Below, one piece after another: positions 33,567 through 42,273 of a stretch of 64,000 nt of DNA; position 1 is the first letter of the stretch, and the number at the start of each line of letters is the position of its first letter. Source of the stretch: Pseudoclavibacter sp. RFBB5 (GTDB lineage Bacteria > Actinomycetota > Actinomycetes > Actinomycetales > Microbacteriaceae); assembly GCF_002931555.1 (NCBI RefSeq), contig NZ_PSTZ01000002.1:1-64000 (forward strand). The letters run 5' to 3'. A program made the position numbers and the translations under genes. The notes beneath the pieces are model-generated. The model saw nothing but the letters and a program-made list of their open reading frames with translations, did no database searches and was not told the origin of the DNA.

Positions 33567-34988
33567 CTACGCCGTGTTCTTCCGGCGCAGCGCCAGAAGG
33601 CTCAGGGCGCCTCCGAGAAGCAGCGTCCCGACTCCGAACGCCATCCACGGGTTGAAGTTAGCGGCACCGGTGGTCGCGAGCTCCGGCGAAGTCGTCTTCA
33701 CCGGGCCGGGAGCCACGCTGGACGTTGTCGTCGGGGATGAGCTCGAGGTTGTCGTCGGGGATGCGGTCGGCTGCTCGGTCCCAGTCGGCGGAACCGTCGG
33801 CTGCTCCGTCTCCGTCGGCGGCACCGTCGGCTGCTCAGTCTCCGTCGGAGGGACCGTCGGCTGCTCAGTCTCCGTCGGAGGAACCGTCGGCTGCTCAGTC
33901 TCGGTCGGAGGAACCGTCGGCTGCTCAGTCTCCGTCGGAGGAACCGTCGGCTGCTCAGTCTCCGTCGGAGGAACCGTCGGCTGCTCCGTCTCCGTCGGAG
34001 GAACCGTGGGCTGCTCCGTCTCCGTGGGCGGGACCGTCGGCTGCTCCGTCTCCGTCGGAGGAACCGTGGGCTGCTCCGTCTCCGTCGGAGGAACCGTCGG
34101 CTGCTCCGTCTCCGTCGGAGAAACCGACGGCTGCTCAGTTTCGGTCGGCGGCACCGTCGGCTGCTCGGTCTCGGTCGGCGGAACCGTCGGCTGCTCAGTC
34201 TCCGTCGGCGGGACCGTCGGCTGCTCGGTCTCGGTCGGCGGCGCGCAGAGCGCGGGCGTGAACGTGTTGTCGTCCAGAGTGACGGATCCGGATCGTGCGA
34301 TGGCACGGCCCGCGATGGTCGAGTCGGTGTTCACCGTGACGGATGCGAGCGCGATGATGGTGCCGACGAAGGTCGTGTCCGTGTCGAGCGTCGCGGAGCT
34401 CCCGACCTGCCAGAAGACGTTGCACGCCTGCACACCGTTGACGAGGGCGACGGTGCTGTTCGGCGCGGTGGTCAGGGTCGAACCGATCTGGAAGATGAAG
34501 ACCGCATTCGGGTCGCCTTCGGCATCGAGGGTCACCGTGCCGGTCAACCCGGCCGAGGTGTCGGCCTTGTAGACGCCCGCCACGAGGGTCTGGCCGCCGA
34601 GGTCCGCGGCGATCGGAGCGTCGGACGCCTGGCTGGTGAGCGCGTTGTACGCGATCGCGGCATCCGACTGAGCGGCGGCGGCATCCTCAAGGGGCCGCGT
34701 CTCGCCGAGCACGATGCCGGGCGGGAACCCTGAGATGGCGCTCCCCGGGGCGACACCGAGGTCGCCAGAGAGGATGCTGTCACCGGTGTTGGAGACGGAT
34801 GCGCCGCCGAGCACCGAGAAGCTCGACGCGGTGCCGAGGTCCACTGCAGTGCCGATGGCTTGCGCGGAGTTGGCTTGCAGCAGCGCGGGCACGAAGGCGA
34901 GCACGGCGAGCACGCTGCCGGTTGCAGCCAGGAGAGGGATTCGAGCTCTGCGGGGGGCGGAGTTCGATGGAAGGGTGGGATTTGCCAT
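33567..34988 (-). CDS. Cell-wall-anchored ice-binding-domain (DUF3494) protein
   Basis: 473 aa. Signal peptide about 1-43 ending NSAQA|IG; DUF3494 ice-binding-like beta-solenoid about 44-245 (LGTASSFSVLGGASVSNTGD, SGDLGVAPGSAISGFPPG, GGQTLVAGVYKADTSAGLTG, NAVFIFQIGSTLTTAPNSTV, WQVGSSATL); then sixteen 10-residue Pro/Thr/Glu repeats as a stalk; then sorting signal LATTG, a hydrophobic helix and RRKNTA. LATTG fits the LAxTG signal of actinobacterial class E sortases, so the protein is probably wall-linked with its domain held outward. GAGGAGG precedes ATG 34988. Whether it binds ice or acts as an adhesin is open. Confidence 0.88.
   Translation of the reverse strand: MANPTLPSNSAPRRARIPLLAATGSVLAVLAFVPALLQANSAQAIGTAVDLGTASSFSVLGGASVSNTGDSILSGDLGVAPGSAISGFPPGIVLGETRPLEDAAAAQSDAAIAYNALTSQASDAPIAADLGGQTLVAGVYKADTSAGLTGTVTLDAEGDPNAVFIFQIGSTLTTAPNSTVALVNGVQACNVFWQVGSSATLDTDTTFVGTIIALASVTVNTDSTIAGRAIARSGSVTLDDNTFTPALCAPPTETEQPTVPPTETEQPTVPPTETEQPTVPPTETEQPSVSPTETEQPTVPPTETEQPTVPPTETEQPTVPPTETEQPTVPPTETEQPTVPPTETEQPTVPPTETEQPTVPPTETEQPTVPPTETEQPTVPPTETEQPTVPPTETEQPTVPPTGTEQPTASPTTTSSSSPTTTSSVAPGPVKTTSPELATTGAANFNPWMAFGVGTLLLGGALSLLALRRKNTA
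33760..34245 (-). repeat. Sixteen 30-bp in-frame repeats (TETEQPTVPP)
   Basis: Sixteen tandem 30-bp units encode the decapeptide TETEQPTVPP with rare variants (SVSP in one unit, TGTEQPTASP at the C-terminal end). Third-position changes (GGA/GGC/GGG in the Pro codons) show the array is old enough to diverge but is held at protein level. Copy number is likely variable by recombination. Confidence 0.9.
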
Positions 34989-35112
34989 GAAGGCCTCCTC
35001 GTGCCGCACAAGGGCGGCGAGCGCGCGAAGTGCGGGCATGGCTGACAGTACGGCAACGATGTTGCTTAACCTACGGAATCCCGCAATCCGGGATCAGGTG
35101 CGACACTCTGGC

Positions 35113-35137
35113 ATGAAACACCCGGGGCAACCGGGCC
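35113..35137 (-). terminator. Terminator of IclR gene
   Basis: On the minus strand CCCGG (35131-35135 region) pairs with CCGGG (35121-35125) around TTGCC and is followed by TGTTTCAT. Short but well placed, 20 bases after the IclR stop. Confidence 0.45.
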
Positions 35138-35157
35138 CATCCACGCGCCTCATCACC

Positions 35158-35907
35158 TCAGCGCCCCAGTGCACCCGAGATCCCGCGCGCCGCCATCCGC
35201 ACCCCGAGCGCGAACTGCGGCTCCGCGAGGCGCTCGACGTGCGCGATGATCGAGACCGCCGCGACGACCTCGCCGTGCGCATCCACCACCGGGGCGGCCA
35301 TGGAGAAGGCCCCCGGCGTCATCTCCTCGACAGATTTCGAGAGACCCGTCGCGCGGATCTCCGCGAGCCGACGTCGCAGCGCCTTCGGGTCGGTCATCGT
35401 GTTCGGCAGGTACTGGCGCGGCTTCGACGCGACCACCTCGTCGAAGACCTCGAGCGGTGAATGCGCGAGCAGCACGAGCCCGACCCCCGTGGCGTGCAGG
35501 GGCAGACGCGCGCCGACGTCGGAGATGACGCGCACCGCGTTCGGGCTCGAGATTCGTTCGAGGTACACCGCGCCCAGGCCATCCCGAACCGCGATGTGCA
35601 CGTTCTCCTCCGTCGACTCGAGGAGGTCCTCCAAGTAGGGCCGGGCGATCGCGCGGAGCCGCTCCGCAGTCGTGCGCCGCGCACCCAGGCGCCACAGCTT
35701 GATGCCCACGCGGTAGGCGCCGGCATCCGTGCGCTCGAGGCCGCCCCACTCGGTCCAGGATGCGAGCATGCGGTGCGCCGTCGACACCGGCAGGTTCGCC
35801 GCCGCCGCGATCTGCGTGAGCGTCAGCTCCTCCCGCGCGGAGAACGCCTCGGCGATCGCGAACAGCTTCTGCGCGACACTGCGCTCGTCACCACCGCCAC
35901 CGGACAT
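35158..35907 (-). CDS. IclR-family regulator
   Basis: 249 aa. Winged HTH LTLTQIAAAANLPVSTAHRM with GGLERTDAGAYRVGIKLWRL, then the IclR effector domain (ENVHIAVRDGLGAVYLERIS, LHATGVGLVLLAH, EEMTPGAFSMAAPVVDAHGE). Divergent from the extradiol dioxygenase gene at 36082; IclR proteins commonly control aromatic catabolism, so this is its likely target, with an aromatic compound as effector. Confidence 0.87.
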   Translation of the reverse strand: MSGGGGDERSVAQKLFAIAEAFSAREELTLTQIAAAANLPVSTAHRMLASWTEWGGLERTDAGAYRVGIKLWRLGARRTTAERLRAIARPYLEDLLESTEENVHIAVRDGLGAVYLERISSPNAVRVISDVGARLPLHATGVGLVLLAHSPLEVFDEVVASKPRQYLPNTMTDPKALRRRLAEIRATGLSKSVEEMTPGAFSMAAPVVDAHGEVVAAVSIIAHVERLAEPQFALGVRMAARGISGALGR

Positions 35908-35943
35908 GCCGCAATGGTAGCCGCGAGCAGAGCATCCACATCG

Positions 35944-35960
35944 ATGATGCTCGGCATCAT
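35944..35960. promoter_or_regulatory. Candidate IclR operator
   Basis: ATGATGC-TCG-GCATCAT, a perfect 7-bp inverted repeat in the 174-base gap between IclR and dioxygenase genes. Confidence 0.4.
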
Positions 35961-36081
35961 GAAGTTCAGCTTCCCTGATATGTGGGTTCGAGACGAAAGT
36001 TGTCATGTGCCCAAGACGGCACGCGCACACCGCGGCCGAGAACCGCCACAGACGCACTGCACCAGACGAAAAGGATCGACG

Positions 36082-37104
36082 ATGATCAAACTGCTCTCCC
36101 ACCTCTCGCACATCGAGATCGCAACGCCAGACGTCGCGGCCTCGGTGAAGTTCTACGAAGAAGAGTTCGGCCTGCGCGTCGTCGCACGCGAAGACGGCAA
36201 GGTCTACCTGCGCTCGTGGGGCGACTACTACACGTACAGCCTCGTCATCGCGGAAGGCCCGGAAGCAGCCCTCAACATCATGGGATGGCGCACCTCCAGC
36301 GCCGAAGCACTCGACGAGGCCGCCAAGCGCGTCGAGGCCGCAGGCGTCCAGGGCCAGTGGGCTGAGCGCAGCGTCGGCCACGGCAAGTCGTACACCTTCA
36401 CCGGGCCATACGGCCACACCATGGAGCTCTACTGGGACGTCGAGAAGTACCAGGCAGACGCCGAGCACGCCTCCGTCTTCCCCGACCGCCCCGAGAAGCG
36501 CTCGAAGCACGCCGTCGGCCCCCGCCAGCTCGACCACGTCACCGTCGCCGCCTCCGACGTGCGCGGCTTCGCGAAGTGGTACAACGAGGTCCTCGGCTTC
36601 CGCATCATGGCCTACACGGTGCTCGACGACCACCCCGTCACGGTCTTCTCCGTGCTCACCACGAACGAGAAGTCGCACGACCTCGGGGTTGTCCTCGACA
36701 GCTCGTCGCGCCCCGGCCGCATCAACCACTACGCGTACTGGGTCGACACCCGCGAGGAGCTCCTCCAGGGCGCCGACGTGCTCATGGAGAACAACGTCCC
36801 CATCGAGTACGGCCCCTCCATCCACGGCATCGGCGAGCAGAGCTTCCTCTACCTCCGCGACCCCAGCGGCATGCGCATCGAGGTCAACACCGGCGGCTAC
36901 CGCAACTACGTTCCCGACTGGGAGCCCAACGACTGGAAGCCGTCCACCGGTTCCAACAACCTCTACCGCAACGGCGCCATGCCGCTCTCCATGACCGAGT
37001 CGTTCCCGCCGGACGCTGGCCACCCCACCGCCACCGAAGAAGGCATCCTCCCCGGCACGGAAGAGGCCATCCTCAACCCGTACGCCGTGCAGGGCCGCGG
37101 CTAG
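36082..37104 (+). CDS. Extradiol ring-cleavage dioxygenase (catechol 2,3-dioxygenase-like, VOC)
   Basis: 340 aa type I extradiol dioxygenase with two vicinal-oxygen-chelate modules. The Fe(II) facial triad is His152 (QLDHVTVAASD), His216 (RINHYAYWVD) and Glu267 (MRIEVNTGGYRNY); the N-terminal module (residues 5-120) is non-metal. Cleaves a catechol-type ring next to one hydroxyl. AAAAGG lies seven bases before ATG 36082. No meta-pathway partner genes (hydrolase, tautomerase, hydratase) are adjacent, so substrate and downstream route are uncertain. Confidence 0.9.
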   Translation: MIKLLSHLSHIEIATPDVAASVKFYEEEFGLRVVAREDGKVYLRSWGDYYTYSLVIAEGPEAALNIMGWRTSSAEALDEAAKRVEAAGVQGQWAERSVGHGKSYTFTGPYGHTMELYWDVEKYQADAEHASVFPDRPEKRSKHAVGPRQLDHVTVAASDVRGFAKWYNEVLGFRIMAYTVLDDHPVTVFSVLTTNEKSHDLGVVLDSSSRPGRINHYAYWVDTREELLQGADVLMENNVPIEYGPSIHGIGEQSFLYLRDPSGMRIEVNTGGYRNYVPDWEPNDWKPSTGSNNLYRNGAMPLSMTESFPPDAGHPTATEEGILPGTEEAILNPYAVQGRG

Positions 37105-37167
37105 AGCGCACCGAGCGACGTCGCCGTGTCTCCAGCGGCGACGTGAGATCCGCACGACCGAGATCTG

Positions 37168-37224
37168 CGCGGGCCCCGCGCATCCACCAGGTCCTCCTTT
37201 CCTGGTGGATGCGCGGGGCCCGCG
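37168..37224. terminator. 24-bp perfect-stem bidirectional terminator
   Basis: Positions 37168-37191 pair perfectly with 37201-37224 around the 9-base loop TCCTCCTTT. It lies between the convergent dioxygenase and SDR genes. There is no T-run; the exceptional stem length would stop polymerase in both directions. Confidence 0.75.
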
Positions 37225-37275
37225 TTCGCGCGCGCGTGCGCGGCAGGCGGAGTGCCCGTCAGGCCGGGGTGCGCG

Positions 37276-38010
37276 TCAGCGTTCAGTGAGCGCGACGCCG
37301 GTGACGGATGCGAGCTCCTCGAGGAGGCGTGCACGGAACTCCGGGTCGCGCACCCCGCTCGCGGGCTGCTGCTGCGCGCCGTGATGCCAGTAGCCGCCCG
37401 TGACCTGCAGATCGGGGTCGACTGCGAGGCGCTCCTGCGTCTCATGCCCCAGGTCGAAGTCGTCTGGCGCCCCGGCGCCGCCCATCTTCGTCGCCACCCA
37501 GCCGGGGTCGACGGAGTTCGCGAGCACGCGAGGAGCCCATCGCCCCGCGACCGCGGCCGAGAAGGCCGCGACGAGCAGCTTCGTGTCGGCGTAGCTCGCA
37601 GACACTGATTCACCCGTCCAGTCGAGCCCGTCGAGCGTCGCTCTGCCGTCTCGGTGCATGCTGCTGCTCAGGTAGACGTGCCGGGTCGGGGTGCTCAGCA
37701 GCGCGGTGAAGAGGTAGGGCGCGACCACGTTGACCGGCAGGAGGCTGGGGCCCGAGAGGACTCCGGCATTGTGAATGACCGCGTCGATGGCCGCGCCGTC
37801 GTTCAGCTCGCGCGTGGTATCCAGCACCGCCTCGCGGTCGGCGAGGTCAGCGACGACGACGTCCGCGCTTCGCCGAACCAGCGTCGCCACCGCGTCCGCT
37901 CGCCCCGGGTTGCGCGCGTGCACGATCACCTCGTGCCCCTGGTCGAGCAGCGCCTCGGCCGTCGCGCGGCCAAGACCGTCAGTGGAACCGGTGATGAGGA
38001 TGCGAGCCAT
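37276..38010 (-). CDS. Short-chain dehydrogenase/reductase
   Basis: 244 aa. TGSTDGLG (7-14), NAGV (81-84), LSSSMH (114-119) and YADTK (Tyr140, Lys144) define a complete SDR, with the C-terminal form seen in retinol-dehydrogenase-like bacterial members. Divergent, across 156 bases, from a small membrane protein gene; no pathway context. Confidence 0.85.
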   Translation of the reverse strand: MARILITGSTDGLGRATAEALLDQGHEVIVHARNPGRADAVATLVRRSADVVVADLADREAVLDTTRELNDGAAIDAVIHNAGVLSGPSLLPVNVVAPYLFTALLSTPTRHVYLSSSMHRDGRATLDGLDWTGESVSASYADTKLLVAAFSAAVAGRWAPRVLANSVDPGWVATKMGGAGAPDDFDLGHETQERLAVDPDLQVTGGYWHHGAQQQPASGVRDPEFRARLLEELASVTGVALTER

Positions 38011-38166
38011 GCGCCCATCCTCACACCCGCCGGGTTCAGCGCGCCCAGGCCTTTCCCGGGCCTAGCGCAGAAAGCTGACGCCGCGCAAGGGCCCCAGCGG
38101 CCGGATCGATCGGCCCTACGCTCAGCGGCGTCAGCCCCCACGCTTGCCTGTCATAAGGAGACGAAC

Positions 38167-38409
38167 ATGACTCGACAAGAAGGCCTCGCACTCGGATACC
38201 TCGTCGCGGGGCTCGCGCTCGGCGTGATCGCCCTCGTCGCCGACCTCATGGGCGGCCCCGCCTACCTGCACGCGCTCACCTGGGTGGGAGGATTCGCCGG
38301 CGGCTACGGCGCCGTCACGATGATCAAGGGCGCCAGGCAGCGCAGACGGCATCCGCTCGGAACCACCGACTACGAGCCGGACACCAGCAACCCGCCGCAC
38401 CTCAGCTGA
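38167..38409 (+). CDS. Small two-helix membrane protein, 80 aa
   Basis: Two hydrophobic segments (about residues 8-28 and 35-53), the second Gly-rich (LTWVGGFAGGYGAVTMIKGA), then a basic and polar tail RQRRRHPLGTTDYEPD. AAGGAG nine bases before ATG 38167. Unknown function; codon bias agrees with the neighbours. Confidence 0.7.
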   Translation: MTRQEGLALGYLVAGLALGVIALVADLMGGPAYLHALTWVGGFAGGYGAVTMIKGARQRRRHPLGTTDYEPDTSNPPHLS

Positions 38410-38430
38410 GCCGACCTGTCGGGCCGCCTA

Positions 38431-39210
38431 TCAGCCATGGATACGGCGCCTGATCTCTCCCGCGGCTCCCTCGAGCAGCGCCCGCAGGCGGGCCTCGTCC
38501 TGCGGGCGCTCCTCGGACCACGTGACGGCGAGCGCCGCTGCGGGCCAACCCGCGTGGTCGAGCACGGGCATCCCGACAGAGCGCATCCCAACGGACACCT
38601 CGCCGTTCTCTGACGCGAACGCGCCGCTGCGGATGCCGTCCAGAATCACCCGCAGCTCGCGGGGGGTTCTCGGGCCGCGGCCCGTGCGGTCTGCGAATGA
38701 CGCAGCATCCGGGTACAGCGCTCGCACCTGCTTCTGCGGCATCGCGGCGAGCATCGCGCGACCGGATGCGGTGAGGTGCGCCGGCAGCCGTACGCCGACT
38801 TCGGCGACGAGCACCGGGCGGCGCGGCGCGCGCTCGTCGACGATGTAGAGCACGTCGCGGCCGCTCATCACGGCGAGGTGCGCGCTCTCCCCCACCTGGT
38901 CGACGAGGTCGGCGACTACCGGATGGCCGACTCGGGCGAGGGGCTCCTGCCGTGCGTATCCGCCCGCGAGCTCGAACGCGGCCGTGCCGAGACCCCAACG
39001 GCGCTCACCGCGGAGGTGCACGACGAAGCGCCGCTCGAGGAGCGTCGTCAGCAGGTGGTAGACGGTCGACCGCGGGATGCCGAGCTGCGTCGCGATGGTG
39101 CTCGCCGCGACGGGACCCCGTTGGTGGCTCAGGAAGCTGAGGATCGCGAGGGTCTGATCGGCCGCCGGCACCTGGGCGCGGGCGGATGCTTCGCCGCTGG
39201 CCTCGGTCAC
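38431..39210 (-). CDS. IclR-family regulator, probable hut regulator
   Basis: 259 aa. HTH AASTIATQLGIPRSTVYHLL, LERRFVVHLRGERRWGLGTA, then effector domain (ESAHLAVMSGRDVLYIVDER, LTASGRAMLAAMP, VGMRSVGMPVLDHAGWPAAA). GTG start at 39210 follows AGAGG. Divergent from hutH; actinobacterial hut genes are often controlled by IclR proteins of this kind, with histidine or urocanate as effector. Two mirrored 17-bp arms lie in the shared promoter region. Confidence 0.85.
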   Translation of the reverse strand: MTEASGEASARAQVPAADQTLAILSFLSHQRGPVAASTIATQLGIPRSTVYHLLTTLLERRFVVHLRGERRWGLGTAAFELAGGYARQEPLARVGHPVVADLVDQVGESAHLAVMSGRDVLYIVDERAPRRPVLVAEVGVRLPAHLTASGRAMLAAMPQKQVRALYPDAASFADRTGRGPRTPRELRVILDGIRSGAFASENGEVSVGMRSVGMPVLDHAGWPAAALAVTWSEERPQDEARLRALLEGAAGEIRRRIHG

Positions 39211-39283
39211 GCGGTTGCCTCTGCCAGGCGACGACGGGACATCGGCCTTGGGGCGCCCGTCGCGGTGGCAGTCGCTGCAGACC

Positions 39284-39361
39284 TGTCCAACATCAGTGCA
39301 GAAAGCGGCCAGAACAGCGCGAAGAGCCCCCAGATGGCGGATATTGCACTCATGTTGGACA
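39284..39361. promoter_or_regulatory. Mirrored 17-bp arms and extra palindrome in hutH promoter region
   Basis: TGTCCAACATCAGTGCA at 39284-39300 recurs inverted at 39345-39361 with one mismatch (16/17), 44 bases apart, in the 276-base gap between IclR and hutH. A second perfect palindrome GACACTGAGTGTC lies at 39430-39442, nearer hutH. Likely sites for the IclR protein, possibly with DNA looping. Confidence 0.65.
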
Positions 39362-39486
39362 CCGAGCCGACCGCCAACTGCGCGGCAGGTCTCAGGTCGC
39401 CGCCGCCGAGCCAATCGTCTGAGATCACAGACACTGAGTGTCCTCCTCGCGCAGACATCGCGCAATGGGTGGAGTGGAATCGACAC

Positions 39487-41151
39487 ATGAGCACAGCAGC
39501 GCCCGCCACCGGTCACAACGAGCCCCAGGACAGCGCCGCCGACACGACCGGCGCCGCCCAGAGCGCCGCGCACGGCACCGGCGGCGCCGGCGGGGCCGGC
39601 ATCAGCACCGTCAGCTCCGAGACCGTCGTCCTCGGCCTGCGCCCGCTCGAACCAGCCGAGGTCGTCGCGGTCGCGCGTCACGGCGCTCGCGTCGAGGTTG
39701 CACCGTCGGCGCTTGCCGAGGTCGCCCACTCTCGCGAGCTCATCGAGCGCCTCGCCGACGATCCGAACCCCCACTACGGCATCTCGACGGGCTTCGGCGC
39801 GCTGGCGACAACGTTCATCGCGCCCGAGCGGCGCGTGCAGCTGCAGGCGAGCCTCGTGCGGTCGCACGCGGCCGGCACCGGCCCTGAAGTGGAACGCGAC
39901 GTGATCCGCGCGCTGCAGCTGCTCCGCCTGCAGACCCTCGCGACGGGACGGACCGGCGTGCGACCCGTCGTGGTCGAGACGTATGCGGCGACGCTCAACG
40001 CCGGCATCACACCGATCGTGCGCGAGTACGGCTCGCTCGGCTGCTCGGGTGACCTCGCCCCGCTCTCCCACCTGGCCCTCGCCGCGACGGGCGAGGGCAC
40101 GGTGCGCGACGCATCCGGCTCCGAGGTGGATGCCCGGGACGCGCTCGTCGCGGCCGGCATCGAGCCGCTCGTGCTCCGCGAGAAGGAGGGCCTCGCGCTC
40201 ATCAACGGCACGGACGGGATGCTCGGGATGCTGCTGCTCGCCATCCACGACATCGAGATGCTGCTCACGACGGCGGACGTCGCGGCGGCGATGTCGGTCG
40301 AGAGCCAGTTCGCAACCGACGCCGTCTTCGCCGCTGATCTGCAGGCCCTGCGCCCTCAGCTCGGGCAGGGCGACTCGGCCGCGAATCTGCGGCGCTTCCT
40401 CGCTGGCTCCCCCATCATCGCGAGCCACCGCGGCGCGGACGACGGCCGAGTGCAGGACGCCTACTCACTGCGCTGCTCCCCGCAGGTGCACGGCGCGGCC
40501 CGCGACACGGTCGCACACGCGGCGCTGATCGCCTCGCGTGAGCTCGCATCCGCCGTCGACAACCCCGTCGTGACGGTGGATGGCCGGGTCGCGTCGAACG
40601 GCAACTTCCACGGGGCGCCCGTCGCGTACGTGCTCGACTTCCTCGCCATCGCGGTCGCCGACGTGGCGAGCATCTCCGAGCGGCGCGCCGACCGCGCCCT
40701 CGACCCGGCCCGCAACCGCGGGCTGCCGCCGTTCCTCGCACACGAAGTCGGCGTCGACTCCGGCCTCATGATCGCGCAATACGCGGCTGCAGGCATCGTG
40801 TCTGAGCTGAAGCGGCTGGCGGTGCCGGCATCCGTCGACTCGATCCCGTCGTCGGCGATGCAGGAGGACCACGTGTCGATGGGGTGGGCCGCGGCGCGGA
40901 AGCTGCGCCGCGCCCTCGACGGGCTCGGGCGGGTGCTCGCCATCGAGGTGCTCACCGGCGCGAGGGCACTGGAGCTGCGAGCCCCGCTCGAGCCCGGCCG
41001 CGCGACCGCAGCCGTCCGTGATCTCGTCTCCACCGTCTCCGCCGGCGCTGGCCCCGACCGCTTCCTCAGCCCCGAGATGGAGGCCGTGGCTGAGCTCGTG
41101 CTCTCCGGCGAGGTCGCCCGGACCGCGCTCGAGCACTCAAGCGCGAGCTGA
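39487..41151 (+). CDS. hutH: Histidine ammonia-lyase
   Basis: 554 aa; the first 45 residues are Gly/Ala-rich extra sequence. The MIO cofactor forms from Cys186-Ser187-Gly188 in YGSLGCSGDLAPLSHLAL; Cys in place of Ala is usual in actinobacterial HutH. LQASLVRSHAAGTG (His before the Ala-Gly) and AMQEDHVSMG (Glu) favour histidine over phenylalanine or tyrosine. Converts L-histidine to trans-urocanate and ammonia. No hutU, hutI or hutG is in the window, so the rest of the pathway is elsewhere. Regulated by the divergent IclR protein. Confidence 0.9.
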   Translation: MSTAAPATGHNEPQDSAADTTGAAQSAAHGTGGAGGAGISTVSSETVVLGLRPLEPAEVVAVARHGARVEVAPSALAEVAHSRELIERLADDPNPHYGISTGFGALATTFIAPERRVQLQASLVRSHAAGTGPEVERDVIRALQLLRLQTLATGRTGVRPVVVETYAATLNAGITPIVREYGSLGCSGDLAPLSHLALAATGEGTVRDASGSEVDARDALVAAGIEPLVLREKEGLALINGTDGMLGMLLLAIHDIEMLLTTADVAAAMSVESQFATDAVFAADLQALRPQLGQGDSAANLRRFLAGSPIIASHRGADDGRVQDAYSLRCSPQVHGAARDTVAHAALIASRELASAVDNPVVTVDGRVASNGNFHGAPVAYVLDFLAIAVADVASISERRADRALDPARNRGLPPFLAHEVGVDSGLMIAQYAAAGIVSELKRLAVPASVDSIPSSAMQEDHVSMGWAAARKLRRALDGLGRVLAIEVLTGARALELRAPLEPGRATAAVRDLVSTVSAGAGPDRFLSPEMEAVAELVLSGEVARTALEHSSAS

Positions 41152-41221
41152 CCGCGAGAGCCGACGGATGCGCTGGCCCGACCTCGCGCATCCGCTCGCT
41201 CGCGCGCAGCCCCCGATTTCA

Positions 41222-41279
41222 GGATGGGAACCTCACTTCGTTGCGGGAAGTTCCCCACAACGAAGCGAGGTTCCCATCC
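41222..41279. terminator. 22-bp-stem hairpin between hutH and nitroreductase
   Basis: 41222-41243 pairs with 41258-41279 with one mismatch around a 14-base loop; it lies between two convergent genes and probably terminates both. Confidence 0.65.
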
Positions 41280-41316
41280 CGAAACGGAGATGCGGCGGGT
41301 TCGTGGCCTGGCCGAG

Positions 41317-42129
41317 CTACCTGCCAGATGGAGGCTCGGCCTCGTCCCATCCCTGCTGTGGGGTCTCGCAGGTGTCGCGGAAGACGTACTGCGAGGGCAG
41401 CTTGCGCTGGTGCGACGACCAGTCGATGGCGGGGCGGCGCTGCTCTTTGGGGAGGTAGCCGAGGCGGTAGACGGCCATGAGCTCGAACTCGTCCGGCACC
41501 TTCAGGAGGTCGACGATCTTGTCCCACTGGCCGGGCACCTCCATGGGGAACGACACGAACTGTATCCCCATGCCGATCTCGCCCGTGGTGAGCCAGATGT
41601 TCTCCATGGCCGCGCCCATGCTGAAGACCGAGTAGAACGACGACAGCTCCCCCGGCCGGTACTCGGAACGGTCGAGCATGACGCCGAGGAGGAGTGGGGA
41701 TCCGGCGACGAGCTTGCGGTTCTCCTCGCCGAGCGTGTTGGGCACGCGCAGGGAGTTCATGAGGAACTGCCCGCGCTTCGTGAAGACCTGGCTCGTGAAC
41801 GGCCGCAGCGGTGCGGGGAGCTTGTCGAACAGCATCCCGTCGCGCCGCTGCTCCATCTCCTCCTTGCTGAAGCGGAAGTACGGCTTGTAACGCTCGAAGA
41901 ACGTGCCGTTGCTCATGGCGGTCGTCATGCTCTCGCCACTGATGCTCGCGATCGCCTCGATCGTCTCGCGCGCCTCGACGACGACGAACCGCCATGGCTG
42001 GCTGTTGAGCTGCGAGGGTGCGCGTCCGGCGACCTCCATGAGGAGGCGCTGATGCTCCTCGCTGACGGGATCGGGAAGGAAGGGGCCGTTCGTGGTCTTG
42101 CGGCGTCGCAGAACGTCGAGGAATTCCAT
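41317..42129 (-). CDS. Nitroreductase-family flavoprotein
   Basis: 270 aa. FMN-binding N-terminus [40 protein letters not shown] (FMN phosphate contacts), and [20 protein letters not shown] with [10 protein letters not shown] at the C-terminus. Longer than the 200-aa core by an insertion at about residues 75-125. Likely NAD(P)H-dependent reductase of nitro or quinone compounds; natural substrate unknown. Alone as a transcription unit. Confidence 0.85.
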   Translation of the reverse strand: MEFLDVLRRRKTTNGPFLPDPVSEEHQRLLMEVAGRAPSQLNSQPWRFVVVEARETIEAIASISGESMTTAMSNGTFFERYKPYFRFSKEEMEQRRDGMLFDKLPAPLRPFTSQVFTKRGQFLMNSLRVPNTLGEENRKLVAGSPLLLGVMLDRSEYRPGELSSFYSVFSMGAAMENIWLTTGEIGMGIQFVSFPMEVPGQWDKIVDLLKVPDEFELMAVYRLGYLPKEQRRPAIDWSSHQRKLPSQYVFRDTCETPQQGWDEAEPPSGR

Positions 42130-42167
42130 GCGCTGAGTCTGTCGTATCCGCCTGAAACGTATGCCGA

Positions 42168-42235
42168 GCGATCACTGCCAGGAAAATGGCCCCCTAGCAC
42201 TCACTCTGAAGGGCGATTCGGCTGGCAGCGATCGC
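42168..42235. repeat. Hairpin element, copy A (left of PKS island)
   Basis: Outer arms GCGATCaCTGCCAG (42168-42181) and CTGGCAGCGATCGC (42222-42235) pair with one mismatch. The left arm is followed by gaaaATGGCCC. A related element (copy B) lies at 44737-44799. Non-coding. Confidence 0.6.
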
Positions 42236-42273
42236 CAGGACAAGGCCAAGAAGGGTTGTCTGGCTTGCAGGTG

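Noticed and set aside
33760-34245. Regular 30-bp repeats resembling a CRISPR array
   Set aside because: No unique spacers; units are contiguous, in frame, and encode decapeptide repeats of a surface protein.
40039-40053. Cys-Ser-Gly instead of Ala-Ser-Gly in the hutH cofactor motif as a novelty
   Set aside because: This variant is known in actinobacterial histidine ammonia-lyases, and Cys precedes the MIO Ser without removing it.
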